DNA of 64,000 nt from Planosporangium thailandense (GTDB taxonomy: Bacteria > Actinomycetota > Actinomycetes > Mycobacteriales > Micromonosporaceae). Every line of letters starts with the position of its first letter. Within the stretch, counting starts at the first letter, position 1. The notes under the pieces were generated by a model, which saw nothing but the letters and a program-made list of their open reading frames with translations, was not told the origin of the DNA and did not search any database. The DNA lies in NCBI RefSeq assembly GCF_011947195.1, contig NZ_JAATVY010000016.1, positions 1-64,000 of the forward strand, in the 5' to 3' direction. Shown piece after piece: positions 24,819-33,159 of this stretch. The position numbers and the translations under genes are program-made.

Positions 24819-24834
24819 TCGAACGACTGTTCTA
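24819..24834. promoter_or_regulatory. LexA-type SOS box upstream of alkB
   Basis: TCGAAC-GACT-GTTCTA. It has the perfect GAAC-N4-GTTC core of the actinobacterial LexA site and one mismatch in the outer bases (TCGAAC-N4-GTTCGA). It lies between alkB and the divergent peptidase, closer to alkB. Confidence 0.6.
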
Positions 24835-24893
24835 TTCCGTCTGCGTAACCGTGCCGGTGGCAACCGCGCACCGGCCAACCCGGGAACTACCGT

Positions 24894-26159
24894 GTGCACG
24901 TGATCAAAATTCCGGGCCTCGCCATCACCGACCACACGTTCGCCATGCCGCTCGACCACACCGATCCGCAAGGCCCCACGATCGATGTGTTCGCCCGGGA
25001 AGCGTGTGCGGTGGACAAGGCGGGCCAGGACCTGCCGTGGCTGGTGTACCTGCAGGGCGGCCCGGGCGGGAAGGGGCCGCGACCGGAGAGCGCTAGCGGT
25101 TGGCTGGGCCACGCGGTGAAGACGCACCGGGTCCTGCTGCTCGATCAGCGTGGCACCGGGCGCAGCACGCCGGTGACCGCCCAGACCGTACGCGGCATGG
25201 AGCCGGCCGCGCTGGCCCGGTATCTGCGGCTGTTCCGGGCTGACAGCATCGTCGCCGACGCCGAGCTGATCCGGGCCCGGCTGACCGGCGGCGCTCCCTG
25301 GGAGACGCTGGGGCAGAGCTACGGCGGGTTCATCACCCTGACCTATCTGTCGCAGGCGCCGCAGGGGCTGCGGGCCTGCTACGTGACGGGCGGGCTGCCC
25401 GGCCTGACCGCGACCGCCGAGGAGACGTACGCCCGCACCTATCCGCGGGTGGCCGCCAAGAACGCCGAGTATTACCGGCGCTACCCGCAGGACGTCGCGG
25501 CCGTACGTGCGATCGCCGACCACCTGGACAGCACCGACGTGCGGCTGCCCGACGGCGACCGGCTGACCACGCGCCGGTTGCGCACCCTGGGCCAGGCGTT
25601 CGGGATGAGCGACGGGTACGAGCGGGTGCACTGGATGCTGGAGGACGCGTGGCGCGGCGGTGAGTTGTCCGACGCGTTCCGGTACCAGGTGATGGCGGCG
25701 ACCGGGTTCATCGACAACCCTATCTACGCGCTGCAGGAGTTCATCTACGGCCAGGGCGCGGCGGCCACCGGGTGGGCGGCCCACCGGGCGATGGCCGCGT
25801 ACCCGCAGTTCGCCGAGGACGCCGACCCTCTGCTGTTCACCGGCGAGATGATGTACCCGTGGATGTTCCGCGAGATCGCCGCGCTCACCCCGTTCGCCGC
25901 TGCCGCTGACCTGCTCGCCGAAGCAGCTGACTGGCCCCATCTGTACGACCCGGCGCGGCTGGCGGCCAACGACGTGCCACTGGCGGCGGCCGTGTACTTC
26001 GACGACATGTACGTGGACGCCGACCTGCAGGTGCAGACCGCCCGCTCGGTCGGCAACACGCGGGTGTGGGTGACCAACGAGTACGAGCACAACGGGCTGC
26101 GCGCGGGTGGCGAGCATGTCCTGGGTCGGCTCATGGACATGGTGGCCGGGCGCTGCTGA
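24894..26159 (+). CDS. Alpha/beta-hydrolase, prolyl aminopeptidase-like (S33)
   Basis: 421 residues from GTG 24894. The oxyanion region YLQGGPGGKGP and the DQRGTGRST motif are typical of S33 proline iminopeptidases; the nucleophile is Ser in LGQSYGGF (about residue 142). A large helical cap follows and the catalytic His is in NEYEHNGLRAGGEH. No signal peptide is seen, so it is cytoplasmic. It likely removes N-terminal proline or acts on a related amide. Confidence 0.88.
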   Translation: MHVIKIPGLAITDHTFAMPLDHTDPQGPTIDVFAREACAVDKAGQDLPWLVYLQGGPGGKGPRPESASGWLGHAVKTHRVLLLDQRGTGRSTPVTAQTVRGMEPAALARYLRLFRADSIVADAELIRARLTGGAPWETLGQSYGGFITLTYLSQAPQGLRACYVTGGLPGLTATAEETYARTYPRVAAKNAEYYRRYPQDVAAVRAIADHLDSTDVRLPDGDRLTTRRLRTLGQAFGMSDGYERVHWMLEDAWRGGELSDAFRYQVMAATGFIDNPIYALQEFIYGQGAAATGWAAHRAMAAYPQFAEDADPLLFTGEMMYPWMFREIAALTPFAAAADLLAEAADWPHLYDPARLAANDVPLAAAVYFDDMYVDADLQVQTARSVGNTRVWVTNEYEHNGLRAGGEHVLGRLMDMVAGRC

Positions 26160-26182
26160 CCTGCCATCCGGTCCGACCTGCG

Positions 26183-26632
26183 CTACTGTCGTCGGAAGGT
26201 CCGTACGGGGTGTCCTGGACGCCAGAGCCGCACGACCAGTTCGTCGCCGTCGACCGCGGTGATCACCGCCTCGCGGAGGTCGAGCCGGAAGGCGTGGAAG
26301 CCACCGGCAGGTTCGGTGCCGGTGGCGTAGGCCTCCTTGGCCGCACCCGTCACCTCCGTCGCGATCCCGGCAACCTTGGCGTCGCCGCTTTCACAGGGGT
26401 GGGCGTGGATGGCGCAGCGGCCGTCGCGCTGCAGGTCGCGGGCCTTGACCGCGTTGAGCATCGAACCGAACGACAGGTCCGGCCCCGTGAAGTCGACCTC
26501 TGTCCCGCTGACCCGTGGTGAGCCGTCCTTGCGGAGCGTCGCGAGGATATGGGTCTCGGCCGACTCGAACCGGGCGCGGACCGCTGCCGCGAAGTCACCC
26601 GCCTCGCTTTCGAACTGTTTCCAGGTTGCCAT
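26183..26632 (-). CDS. Pyridoxamine 5'-phosphate oxidase-family (split-barrel flavin) protein
   Basis: 149 residues. The split barrel is recognisable: THILATLRKDGSPRVSGTEVDF, LSFGSMLNAVKARDLQRDGRCAIHAHP, GDAKVAGIATEV and FRLDLREAVITAVDGDELVVRLWRPG. Most actinobacterial members of this group bind F420 or FMN and are not true PdxH. It ends near the peptidase stop (convergent, 23-base gap). Confidence 0.85.
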   Translation of the reverse strand: MATWKQFESEAGDFAAAVRARFESAETHILATLRKDGSPRVSGTEVDFTGPDLSFGSMLNAVKARDLQRDGRCAIHAHPCESGDAKVAGIATEVTGAAKEAYATGTEPAGGFHAFRLDLREAVITAVDGDELVVRLWRPGHPVRTFRRQ

Positions 26633-26695
26633 GTCCGCAGTCTGCCAAGAGGGTCCGACAGAACCCGAACCCGCAGACGGCGCGGCACTGGCCGC

Positions 26696-27337
26696 CTACA
26701 GCGCGGCGCGCGCCTCCTCGACCCACCGCAGGACACGCCGCGCGCCGCTGGCTTCAGCGATCGTGTCCGCCTCCTGGAGCAGCGCGAGGGCCTCGTCGCG
26801 ACGTCCCGCTCCAGCGGAGATGTAGGCCAGCCCGACGAGGTTCGCGGCGACGCCGGGCAGGAATCCGATCTCGCGGCGGAGTCGTACCGACTCCGTCAAC
26901 TGCTCACGCGCCGCGTCCAACCGTCCGGCGCCATGGTTGCGCATGCCCAGGTGCCGGAGCGCGTACGACAGCGTCAGCTTGTCGCCGGCCTGTGTGGCCA
27001 GCTCGTAGGACCGTTCGAGAGCGGGGACCGCCGCGTCGTCGTCCCGCCGGACGACCTGGTGGAAGCAGCCGACCCAGAACAACGCCTCGCCCTCGCCACG
27101 CACGTCGCCGAGCAGCCGGTAGAGCTGCGCCGCGCGCTCGAACAGGGCCAGCTCCTGAGGGTTCTCGGCGCCCTCTTCGATGAACCGCGCATGCAGGATT
27201 CGGCCGCGGGCCAGTGCGAGATCCGCCGCGACGGCGTCCAGGTCCCGTTCCGCGGTCGCCAGGGCGTCGACGTCGCCGTCGAAGACCGCGCGCTCGTAGC
27301 GCACCTGGGCCCGTTCGATCCGGTCGTCCCCGCTCAT
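26696..27337 (-). CDS. Tetratricopeptide-repeat protein
   Basis: 213 residues from ATG 27337. Helical pairs repeat with TPR spacing: ALFERAAQLYRLLGDVRGEGEALFWVG, VPALERSYELATQAGDKLTLSYALRHLG, AREQLTESVRLRREIG and EALALLQEADTIAEASG. No signal peptide or enzyme domain is seen. Such solitary TPR proteins are protein-binding scaffolds, often regulatory; no partner is evident here. Confidence 0.8.
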   Translation of the reverse strand: MSGDDRIERAQVRYERAVFDGDVDALATAERDLDAVAADLALARGRILHARFIEEGAENPQELALFERAAQLYRLLGDVRGEGEALFWVGCFHQVVRRDDDAAVPALERSYELATQAGDKLTLSYALRHLGMRNHGAGRLDAAREQLTESVRLRREIGFLPGVAANLVGLAYISAGAGRRDEALALLQEADTIAEASGARRVLRWVEEARAAL

Positions 27338-27422
27338 GGTCACACCGTCCCTTTCGGACCGACGTGGTTCAGGCACGTATCCCGCCGCCGAGCCGCGAGC
27401 CTAGTGGCCCAACCGGGCCCTG

Positions 27423-28055
27423 TCAGTCCCGCACCGTGCGTGCACCACGGGAATCGGGAGCGCCGCGGTACGCCGGCCATTCGTCGGCGAGCATCGCGAA
27501 GTCCAGTTCGGTGCTCCACTCACCTTTGAAGAGCTCGTTGTGCACCAGCCGGGCCTCCTGCCGCATCCCCAACCGTTGTGCCAGCTTCGCCGAGGGCTCG
27601 TTGCGCTCGTCGATCCGGGCGATGATGCGGTGCAGGCCGAGCTCGTCGAAGCCGAGACGCAGCAGTGCGTGCGCCGCCTCGGTGGCGTACCCGTGGCCGC
27701 CGAAGTCGGGGTTGACGACCCACCCGATCTCGCCGCCACCGTGTTCCCGGCTGTGCCAGAACAGCACCACGTCGCCGACCAGGTCACCGGTCCCGGCGAG
27801 CTGAATGCCGAGGGTCAGCGCCTGCCCCTCGTCGGTGAGCTCGGTGTTGGCCCACGCCGTGGCGAGCCGCTGGTCGATGACCTCGCGGGTCATCGGCTCG
27901 AACGGTACGTACCGGCAGACGTCCGGCCGGCTCCGGTAGGCCAGCAGCGCGTCGACGTCGTCGACGGTCAGCGGGCGCAGCAGCAGCCGCTCGGTTCGGA
28001 CCGGGTACCCGGGACGCAGCGCCGACGGCAGATGTACGGACACGCCGATCATCAT
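27423..28055 (-). CDS. GNAT N-acetyltransferase (RimJ/RimL-like)
   Basis: About 210 residues from ATG 28055 (or 28052). The opening TERLLLRPLTVDDVDALL and the strand GEIGWVVNPDFGGHGYATEAAHALLRLGFDELGLHRI give the acetyl-CoA loop (the usual Q/RxxGxG/A appears as DFGGHGYA). NEPSAKLAQRLGMRQEARL is the family ending. It could acetylate a ribosomal protein N-terminus, an antibiotic or a metabolite. It lies 12 bases past the siderophore decarboxylase stop on the same strand and may be a fourth gene of that operon. Confidence 0.88.
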   Translation of the reverse strand: MMIGVSVHLPSALRPGYPVRTERLLLRPLTVDDVDALLAYRSRPDVCRYVPFEPMTREVIDQRLATAWANTELTDEGQALTLGIQLAGTGDLVGDVVLFWHSREHGGGEIGWVVNPDFGGHGYATEAAHALLRLGFDELGLHRIIARIDERNEPSAKLAQRLGMRQEARLVHNELFKGEWSTELDFAMLADEWPAYRGAPDSRGARTVRD

Positions 28056-28066
28056 GCCAGTCCACG

Positions 28067-29233
28067 TCAGCCGCCGATCACGACGACCTGCGGGTACGGG
28101 TGGCGCAGGAAGTCGTGGTGGGAGATGTCCCAGCCGTACCCGCCGGCGTTGGCGAACACCAGCAGGTCGCCGACGCGCAGCCGGTCCACCGGCAGGTCGC
28201 GGGCGAGCACGTCGCGCGGGGTGCACAGCTCGCCGGCGACATCGACGGCCGTGTGGCGCACCTCGGGGCGGGGAAACGGGTACGACCATCCGTCGACGGG
28301 CACGATCGCGGCGGGGTGGCTGTAACCCCACGCGGCGGGCAGCCGGAAGTGGTGGGTGCCGCCGCGCAGCACCGCGAACCAGCGGCCGTGGGTGCGCTTG
28401 AGGTCGAGCACCTCGGCGGCGTACCAGCCGGCGGAGGCGACGAGGAACCGGCCGGGTTCGAACGCGAGCGTCACGCCGGCGGGCACCTGCACCGCGGCGA
28501 GGCCGGCGCGCAGGGCGTCCAGGTCGAACCGCTTGTCGCCGGTGTAGTCGACGCCGAACCCGCCGCCGACGTTGACGTACTCCAGCGGTACGCCCAGCCG
28601 GCGAGCCGTGGCGACCGACCAGTCCAGCGCGTCGGCGACGTACGCGGCGTGCGCGACCGCGTCGAGGTTGTTGGAGACAGCGTGCAGGTGGAACCCGACC
28701 AGCCGCAAGCCGGGCAGGTCGCGGGCGAGGGTCACCGCCTCGGCGAGCGCGACCTCGTCGATGCCGAACGGGGTGGGTACGCCGGTCATCCGGTGGGTGC
28801 CGGCCAGCCCGGCGCCGGCCCGGTTGACCCGCAGCGCCACCCGTACCCCGGTGTCACCGGCCATGAGCGCGAGGCGGCGCAGCTCATGGGGGCTCTCCAC
28901 GTGCACCAACGCGCCCGCGGTGACCGCCGCGGCCAACTCGGCGTCGGTCTTGGCCGGCCCGCCGAACACGACCTCCGCCGCGCCCGCGCTCGCGGCGAGC
29001 GACAGTTCGCCGCCGGAGGCGACCTCGAGGCCGTCGACGTGGCGGGCGAGGGCCGCCACGACCTTCGGGTCGCCGTTGGCTTTCACCGCGTACAACAGCA
29101 GCGCGCCGGTGGGCAGCGCGGCGCGCACGGCCGCGGCGGTGCGCCGCAGCGCGTCGAGGTCGTACACGTATGCGCAGACCGGGTGCGGCTGGGCGAGCAG
29201 CGCGGCGGCCACCGCCGGTGGGACGGTGCTCAT
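28067..29233 (-). CDS. Type III PLP-dependent decarboxylase of NIS siderophore pathway
   Basis: 388 residues. The alanine-racemase-like barrel holds PLP on Lys51 in YAVKANGD; GLEVASGGEL, HLHAVSNN, NVGGGFGVDY and FEPGRFLVA follow, and the active-site cysteine is in GELCTPRDVL. It resembles decarboxylases such as SbnH that act on amino-acid units or citryl intermediates in siderophore assembly. Coupling by an ATGA overlap to two IucA/IucC synthetases supports a role in making the diamine or in decarboxylating an intermediate. The exact substrate is open. Confidence 0.88.
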   Translation of the reverse strand: MSTVPPAVAAALLAQPHPVCAYVYDLDALRRTAAAVRAALPTGALLLYAVKANGDPKVVAALARHVDGLEVASGGELSLAASAGAAEVVFGGPAKTDAELAAAVTAGALVHVESPHELRRLALMAGDTGVRVALRVNRAGAGLAGTHRMTGVPTPFGIDEVALAEAVTLARDLPGLRLVGFHLHAVSNNLDAVAHAAYVADALDWSVATARRLGVPLEYVNVGGGFGVDYTGDKRFDLDALRAGLAAVQVPAGVTLAFEPGRFLVASAGWYAAEVLDLKRTHGRWFAVLRGGTHHFRLPAAWGYSHPAAIVPVDGWSYPFPRPEVRHTAVDVAGELCTPRDVLARDLPVDRLRVGDLLVFANAGGYGWDISHHDFLRHPYPQVVVIGG

Positions 29234-30924
29234 CGCAGCGGGTTCTGGACGGGCACGTACAGGTCGCCGCTGCCGCGCAGCCGCATTCGTACCAGCGCCT
29301 TGTGCGGCACGAGCGGCGCGGTGAGGAACCGGTGGTCGGCGGCCGCGGCCGCCGCCGTGGCGGGGTCGCCGCGCAGCTCGTCGTAGGTTTCGTCGACGAC
29401 GCCGCGGACCGCCCGCCACGTCGCCTTCTCGTCGAGGCCGTGCGAGTAGACCAGGCGCACCACGAGCTCCCCGAGGTGCGCCTGCAGCGCCGTGTACGCG
29501 AGCTTGGCGCGCATGACGTCGGCGTCGTCGCACGCGATGACCGAGCCGGGCCACAGCGACACCGAGTGACCGCCGACCGCCAGCCGTGGCCGGTGCACCC
29601 GCAGGCCCGCGAAGTCGCGCAGGGCGAGGCGGTACGGCACCCCGTCGCGGAAGGTGGGTACGCAGTTCTGCAGGTGCGCCTCGATCGCGATGCCGTGGCG
29701 GGTGGCCAGCCGCAGCAGCGGGGGCAGCAGCAGTCGGGCGTACTCGGCCAGGAACGCGGCGGCGGCCGCGGCCCGACCGGTGAACCGCCGGGTGGCGGCG
29801 TACCGGTCGACCAGCTCGGCCAGGACGGTCGTGCCGGTGACCGGCGAGGTCGCGTAGAGCGCACCGCCGGGTACGGCCACCTCACCGGCGTGCAGGCGGC
29901 CCTCGAGGCCGCGGCGGACGATCGCGGCCAGGCCCCGGTCGCCGGGGCCGACCCGGGCGGCGGCGCCGGCCTCCTCGTCGAACAGCAGCAGCCGCTCCTC
30001 GCCGGCCAGCAACCGGGCCAGCAGCGCCGCCAGCGCGGGGCCGTTGCGGGTGCTCGCCACGGAGATGGTGCGGCGGGTCGAGGTGACCTGGATGTCCAGC
30101 GACAGCTTCAGGTAGCGCCGGGGTTGGCCGGGGCGCGCGTCGAGCAGCAGGGTGCGTACCGCGGCGGTCGGCGACCCGGCGAGGGTCGGGCCGTCCAGCG
30201 GCAGCAGGGCGCCGTCGGCGGTCAGGTCGCCGTACCGTCCACCCAGGACCTGGGCGCGCTGCCAGGCGTGTACCGGCTGCGCCACGTACCCGGGCGGCGC
30301 GGCGTCGACGCCGAGCAGCGCGCCGACGTCGTCGCCGACGTGCAGGTCGCGGCGGACGGCGACGAAGCCGATCGTCGTGGTGGCCGCCTCGAGGTCGTGG
30401 GCGAGCGCGTCGGCGACGCGCCAGCCGAGCCGGGTGCGCCCGCACGGGTGCAGGTTGTGCCCCTCGGTCGACAGCCGTTCGAAGAAGACGGCCTGGTCGT
30501 CGGGGGTGTGGCGGGCGGCCAGCTCCACGGCGTCGGCGGCGCCGGCGGGCGCGGCGACCGGCGGCCGGGCGTACGCGAGCGCGAGGTTGACCGCCGCGTC
30601 GGCCAGCTCGACGGCCAGCCCGTGGCCGCCGATGCGGTCGGGCAGCTCGGTGAGGACACGGGCCGGGTCGCGGACCGCCCGGGTGCTCGTCCGGTCGAAG
30701 GCGTGGCACCGCACGCCGGCGGCGACCCGCGACAGCGCGCCGGGCTCCCGGAGGCCGGCGAGGTCCTCCCGGTACGCGGCGTCGACGAGCCGGCGGGCGA
30801 CCGTCTGCACCGCGCGCGGCAGCGTGTCGGCGAAGCGCGCGCGCAGGTCGGGGGCCACCTCGGCGAGCTGGCCCCGCGCCGCGGCGACGGCGGCGTCCAG
30901 GGCGGTTGGCGCGAGGGTCGTCAT
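29230..30924 (-). CDS. IucA/IucC-family NIS siderophore synthetase (second cistron)
   Basis: 564 residues. Family motifs are EGHNLHPCGRTRLG (about 154-167), KLSLDIQVTSTRRTIS, and EAHLQNCVP, followed by RDFAGLRVHRP in the C-terminal FhuF-like part. The enzyme adenylates a carboxylate (usually citrate or a citryl amide) and condenses it with an amine or hydroxyl. It overlaps both neighbours by ATGA. With two synthetases, one probably makes the first amide and the other the second. Which is type A, B or C cannot be settled by eye. Confidence 0.92.
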   Translation of the reverse strand: MTTLAPTALDAAVAAARGQLAEVAPDLRARFADTLPRAVQTVARRLVDAAYREDLAGLREPGALSRVAAGVRCHAFDRTSTRAVRDPARVLTELPDRIGGHGLAVELADAAVNLALAYARPPVAAPAGAADAVELAARHTPDDQAVFFERLSTEGHNLHPCGRTRLGWRVADALAHDLEAATTTIGFVAVRRDLHVGDDVGALLGVDAAPPGYVAQPVHAWQRAQVLGGRYGDLTADGALLPLDGPTLAGSPTAAVRTLLLDARPGQPRRYLKLSLDIQVTSTRRTISVASTRNGPALAALLARLLAGEERLLLFDEEAGAAARVGPGDRGLAAIVRRGLEGRLHAGEVAVPGGALYATSPVTGTTVLAELVDRYAATRRFTGRAAAAAAFLAEYARLLLPPLLRLATRHGIAIEAHLQNCVPTFRDGVPYRLALRDFAGLRVHRPRLAVGGHSVSLWPGSVIACDDADVMRAKLAYTALQAHLGELVVRLVYSHGLDEKATWRAVRGVVDETYDELRGDPATAAAAAADHRFLTAPLVPHKALVRMRLRGSGDLYVPVQNPLR

Positions 30925-32582
30925 CGGGCCTCGAGGGGGTTGTCGTGCCAGGTCCACAGGTCGTCGAGCGGATCGTCGGCCAGCCGCATCGCGGCGGTCG
31001 CCTTCACCGGCCATGGTCCGCTCCGGAGCGCGCGGGCGTCGCCGCCGGCGCTGGGGGGCAGCGCGGCGTACGCGTCGGCGAGGGCCCGGTCGGCGATCCG
31101 CCACATCGTGGCGGGCTCGAGGCCGTACTCGCCGGCCAGCACCGCGACCAGCTGCGCCACGACCGTGGACAGCAGCGCCGCGGCGAGCTTGGTGCGCAGC
31201 ACGGCCGGGTCGTCGCTTTCGAGGTCGCCGTGCAGGGGCGGGGCGGCGTAGCCGCACGCGGCCAGCCGCCGCGGGCTGACGCGCACGCCCCCGAAGTCGC
31301 GGTAGAACAGCCGGACCGGCCGGCCACGGCGTAGCGCCACGCACATGTTCTGACCGTGCGCTTCGAGCGCGACGCCGCGGTGCAGCAGCGTGGTCAACGG
31401 GGCGAACAGCAGGTGGATGAGGTCGGTGAGGAACCCGGCCGGGCGTCCGCCGTACCCGGCCGTCACGGCCTCGCAGACCAGGGCCCGACCGTCAGCGGGG
31501 GAGCGGGCGGCGAGGGCGGCCAGCGGCACCACGACGTCGCCGGCGGGTACGCGGGGCGCGCGGCGCAGCACCATGGCCAGGCTGCGTACCGGCGCGCCGT
31601 CGTCGACGACCGCGCCGGCGGCCACCTCGGCCAGTACCTCGAACCCGGGCAGGTCGCGGGCGACGTCGACCAGCAGCGCGGACAGCGCGGGTCCGTTGTG
31701 GACGGCCGCGGCGGACACGGTGCGGACGGCGCTGGTCATCTGAACGTCGACGGCGGTCTTCACGTGCCGGTCCGGCTGGGCGACCGGCGCGAGGGTACGC
31801 AGCGACATCAGCGGCCGGGCCGGCACCGTAGCTCCCGTGACCCGCAGCCAGGGATAGCGGTCGAGGACGTGGTCGCGCTGCCACGGGTGTACCAGCAGCC
31901 GGGGCGGTGCGCCGGTGCCGGTGGCGAGCCAGCGATCGGCGGGCACCTCGACGGCGGCGAGGTCGACGATCGGGCGGTGCTCGGGGGCGTACGCGAGGAT
32001 CTCGGCCGTGGACAGGCCGATGCGGGTACGGCAGCAGGGGTGCAGCGGGTGCCCGTCGACGACGAGCTGCTCGGCGTACGCGACGGCGGCGGCGGGGTCG
32101 CGGCGGGACAGCCGGTCGAGGACGGGCGGGCCGCCGTCGGGTGGGGGCTGGGCGGCGCGGGCCAGGGCGAGGTTGGCGACGCTGTCGTCGACCTCGGCGC
32201 GCAGCCGCGCGGCGTGACCGGGCAGGCCGAGCGCGGCGACGAGGGTCGCCGGGTGGTCGAAGGGCGCGCCGTCGAGGGTGAGGGCCAGACCGTCCGGTAC
32301 GGCGGCGAAGGGCCGGGCGGCGGTCGCGGGGCCGCGCAGCAGCCGGCCGTCGGCGAGGCCGACGACGAGCTCGCCACCCTGGCGGGCAACGGTGGTCACC
32401 CCGTTGATCGGTTCGCGGGTGAGCGCGCCCCACAGGCGGGAGAGGACGGCGGCGCGGGCGCCGGGGAGCGCTGCGGCGTACGCGGCGCGCAGCGCGGGAC
32501 GGCTGCCGAGCGCGGCCTCGGTGGTCTGCTCGGTGCCGCCGGCCGAGGGTGCCGCTGTGCCGCTGCTGCCTCGCTGCGCCAC
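30921..32582 (-). CDS. IucA/IucC-family NIS siderophore synthetase (first cistron)
   Basis: 553 residues from GTG 32582, with AGGGGG 8 bases upstream. It has DGHPLHPCCRTRIGLS, KTAVDVQMTSAVRTVS, EAHGQNMCVALRRG and FYRDFGGVRVSPR. The N-terminal ~170 residues are more divergent and Ala/Arg-rich. It opens the siderophore operon; a 23-base palindromic element lies ~75 bases upstream. No receptor or transporter gene is next to the operon. Confidence 0.92.
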   Translation of the reverse strand: MAQRGSSGTAAPSAGGTEQTTEAALGSRPALRAAYAAALPGARAAVLSRLWGALTREPINGVTTVARQGGELVVGLADGRLLRGPATAARPFAAVPDGLALTLDGAPFDHPATLVAALGLPGHAARLRAEVDDSVANLALARAAQPPPDGGPPVLDRLSRRDPAAAVAYAEQLVVDGHPLHPCCRTRIGLSTAEILAYAPEHRPIVDLAAVEVPADRWLATGTGAPPRLLVHPWQRDHVLDRYPWLRVTGATVPARPLMSLRTLAPVAQPDRHVKTAVDVQMTSAVRTVSAAAVHNGPALSALLVDVARDLPGFEVLAEVAAGAVVDDGAPVRSLAMVLRRAPRVPAGDVVVPLAALAARSPADGRALVCEAVTAGYGGRPAGFLTDLIHLLFAPLTTLLHRGVALEAHGQNMCVALRRGRPVRLFYRDFGGVRVSPRRLAACGYAAPPLHGDLESDDPAVLRTKLAAALLSTVVAQLVAVLAGEYGLEPATMWRIADRALADAYAALPPSAGGDARALRSGPWPVKATAAMRLADDPLDDLWTWHDNPLEAR

Positions 32583-32654
32583 CCAGCACCCCCTGTCGCC
32601 CGCGGCTGTTGTTCAGGCTATCGGGTCGATACGGACGGTCGCGTCCAGGAGGGG

Positions 32655-32677
32655 ACCTAGCATCCTAGGATGGCCTA
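32655..32677 (-). promoter_or_regulatory. Operator copy 1 (CATCCTAGGATG palindrome) before the siderophore operon
   Basis: A 23-base element: ACCTAGC, then A-TCCTAGGATG, then GCCTA; its core CATCCTAGGATG (32661-32672) is a perfect palindrome. A second copy at 32951-32973 differs at only two positions. It is ~73 bases upstream of the NIS synthetase start. It differs from the iron-box consensus TTAGGTTAGGCTAACCTAA; a GntR-type regulator is one possibility. Confidence 0.55.
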
Positions 32678-32754
32678 CGCGCGGTGGGTGGGGTCACCGC
32701 GCGCGGATCGCGCCGATCAGGCCGGCCAGGGGAGGGGCGGCTCCCCCTGGCGCT

Positions 32755-32812
32755 TCGGCGATCTTGGACATCTACGCCGGTTATAGGTGGCCTAGATGTC
32801 CAAGATCGCCGA
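32755..32812. repeat. Long palindromic intergenic repeat
   Basis: Perfect 20-bp arms (32755-32774 and 32793-32812) flank an 18-base loop that can pair further (GCC/GGC). The arms contain GATCTTGGACATCTA. It looks like a repetitive palindromic element rather than a terminator, since it sits between divergent genes. I recall similar words in intergenic regions of related actinomycetes, but I cannot check copy number here. Confidence 0.7.
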
Positions 32813-32950
32813 GGGGTCTCCGCCGTGGCCGCGTCGGCGCGCACCGGCCTCCCGGCAGCGCAGCGGATGGCGGGGTCTCGGCGCGACGACCACCGCCTGA
32901 CGATGGCGCCCAAGCCTCGAGGAAACACGCCTCAGCTCCTTTGATTCCTA

Positions 32951-32973
32951 ACCTAGCGTCCTAGGATGCCCTA
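32951..32973 (+). promoter_or_regulatory. Operator copy 2 before the DUF2334 lipoprotein gene
   Basis: A 23-base element identical to 32655-32677 except for two bases (ACCTAGC-G-TCCTAGGATG-CCCTA). It lies ~187 bases upstream of the ATG at 33160. Two copies at the two ends of one divergent spacer suggest shared control or looping. Confidence 0.55.
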
Positions 32974-33159
32974 GCCGACGTGGCTACCGCCACGCCGCAC
33001 AAAAGAGCCGCTACGCGGCACGGCCCGCCCGGGCCGCTCGCCGTCGGGTACGACCAGGCCCGGATACATCCAGGCGGCGTACGACGTCAGACCACGCACA
33101 ACCGGATCGCACTTGAGTGGCTCCGCTCGGGCAACGTGGGTCGCGGAGCCTCGGGGACG

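Noticed and set aside
24840-26117. Possible N-terminal extension of AlkB on the minus strand through the S33 hydrolase
   Set aside because: The alkB start at 24797 has normal family length, and the extension is an antisense of the well-supported hydrolase gene.
32583-32660. IdeR/DmdR iron box before the siderophore operon
   Set aside because: No sequence close to TTAGGTTAGGCTAACCTAA is present; TTCAGGCTATC is too weak. The 23-bp palindromic element is reported instead.
28100-32660. Long plus-strand frames opposite the siderophore operon
   Set aside because: They are rich in Gly/Arg/Ala/Val without domains and mirror three genes with clear family motifs.
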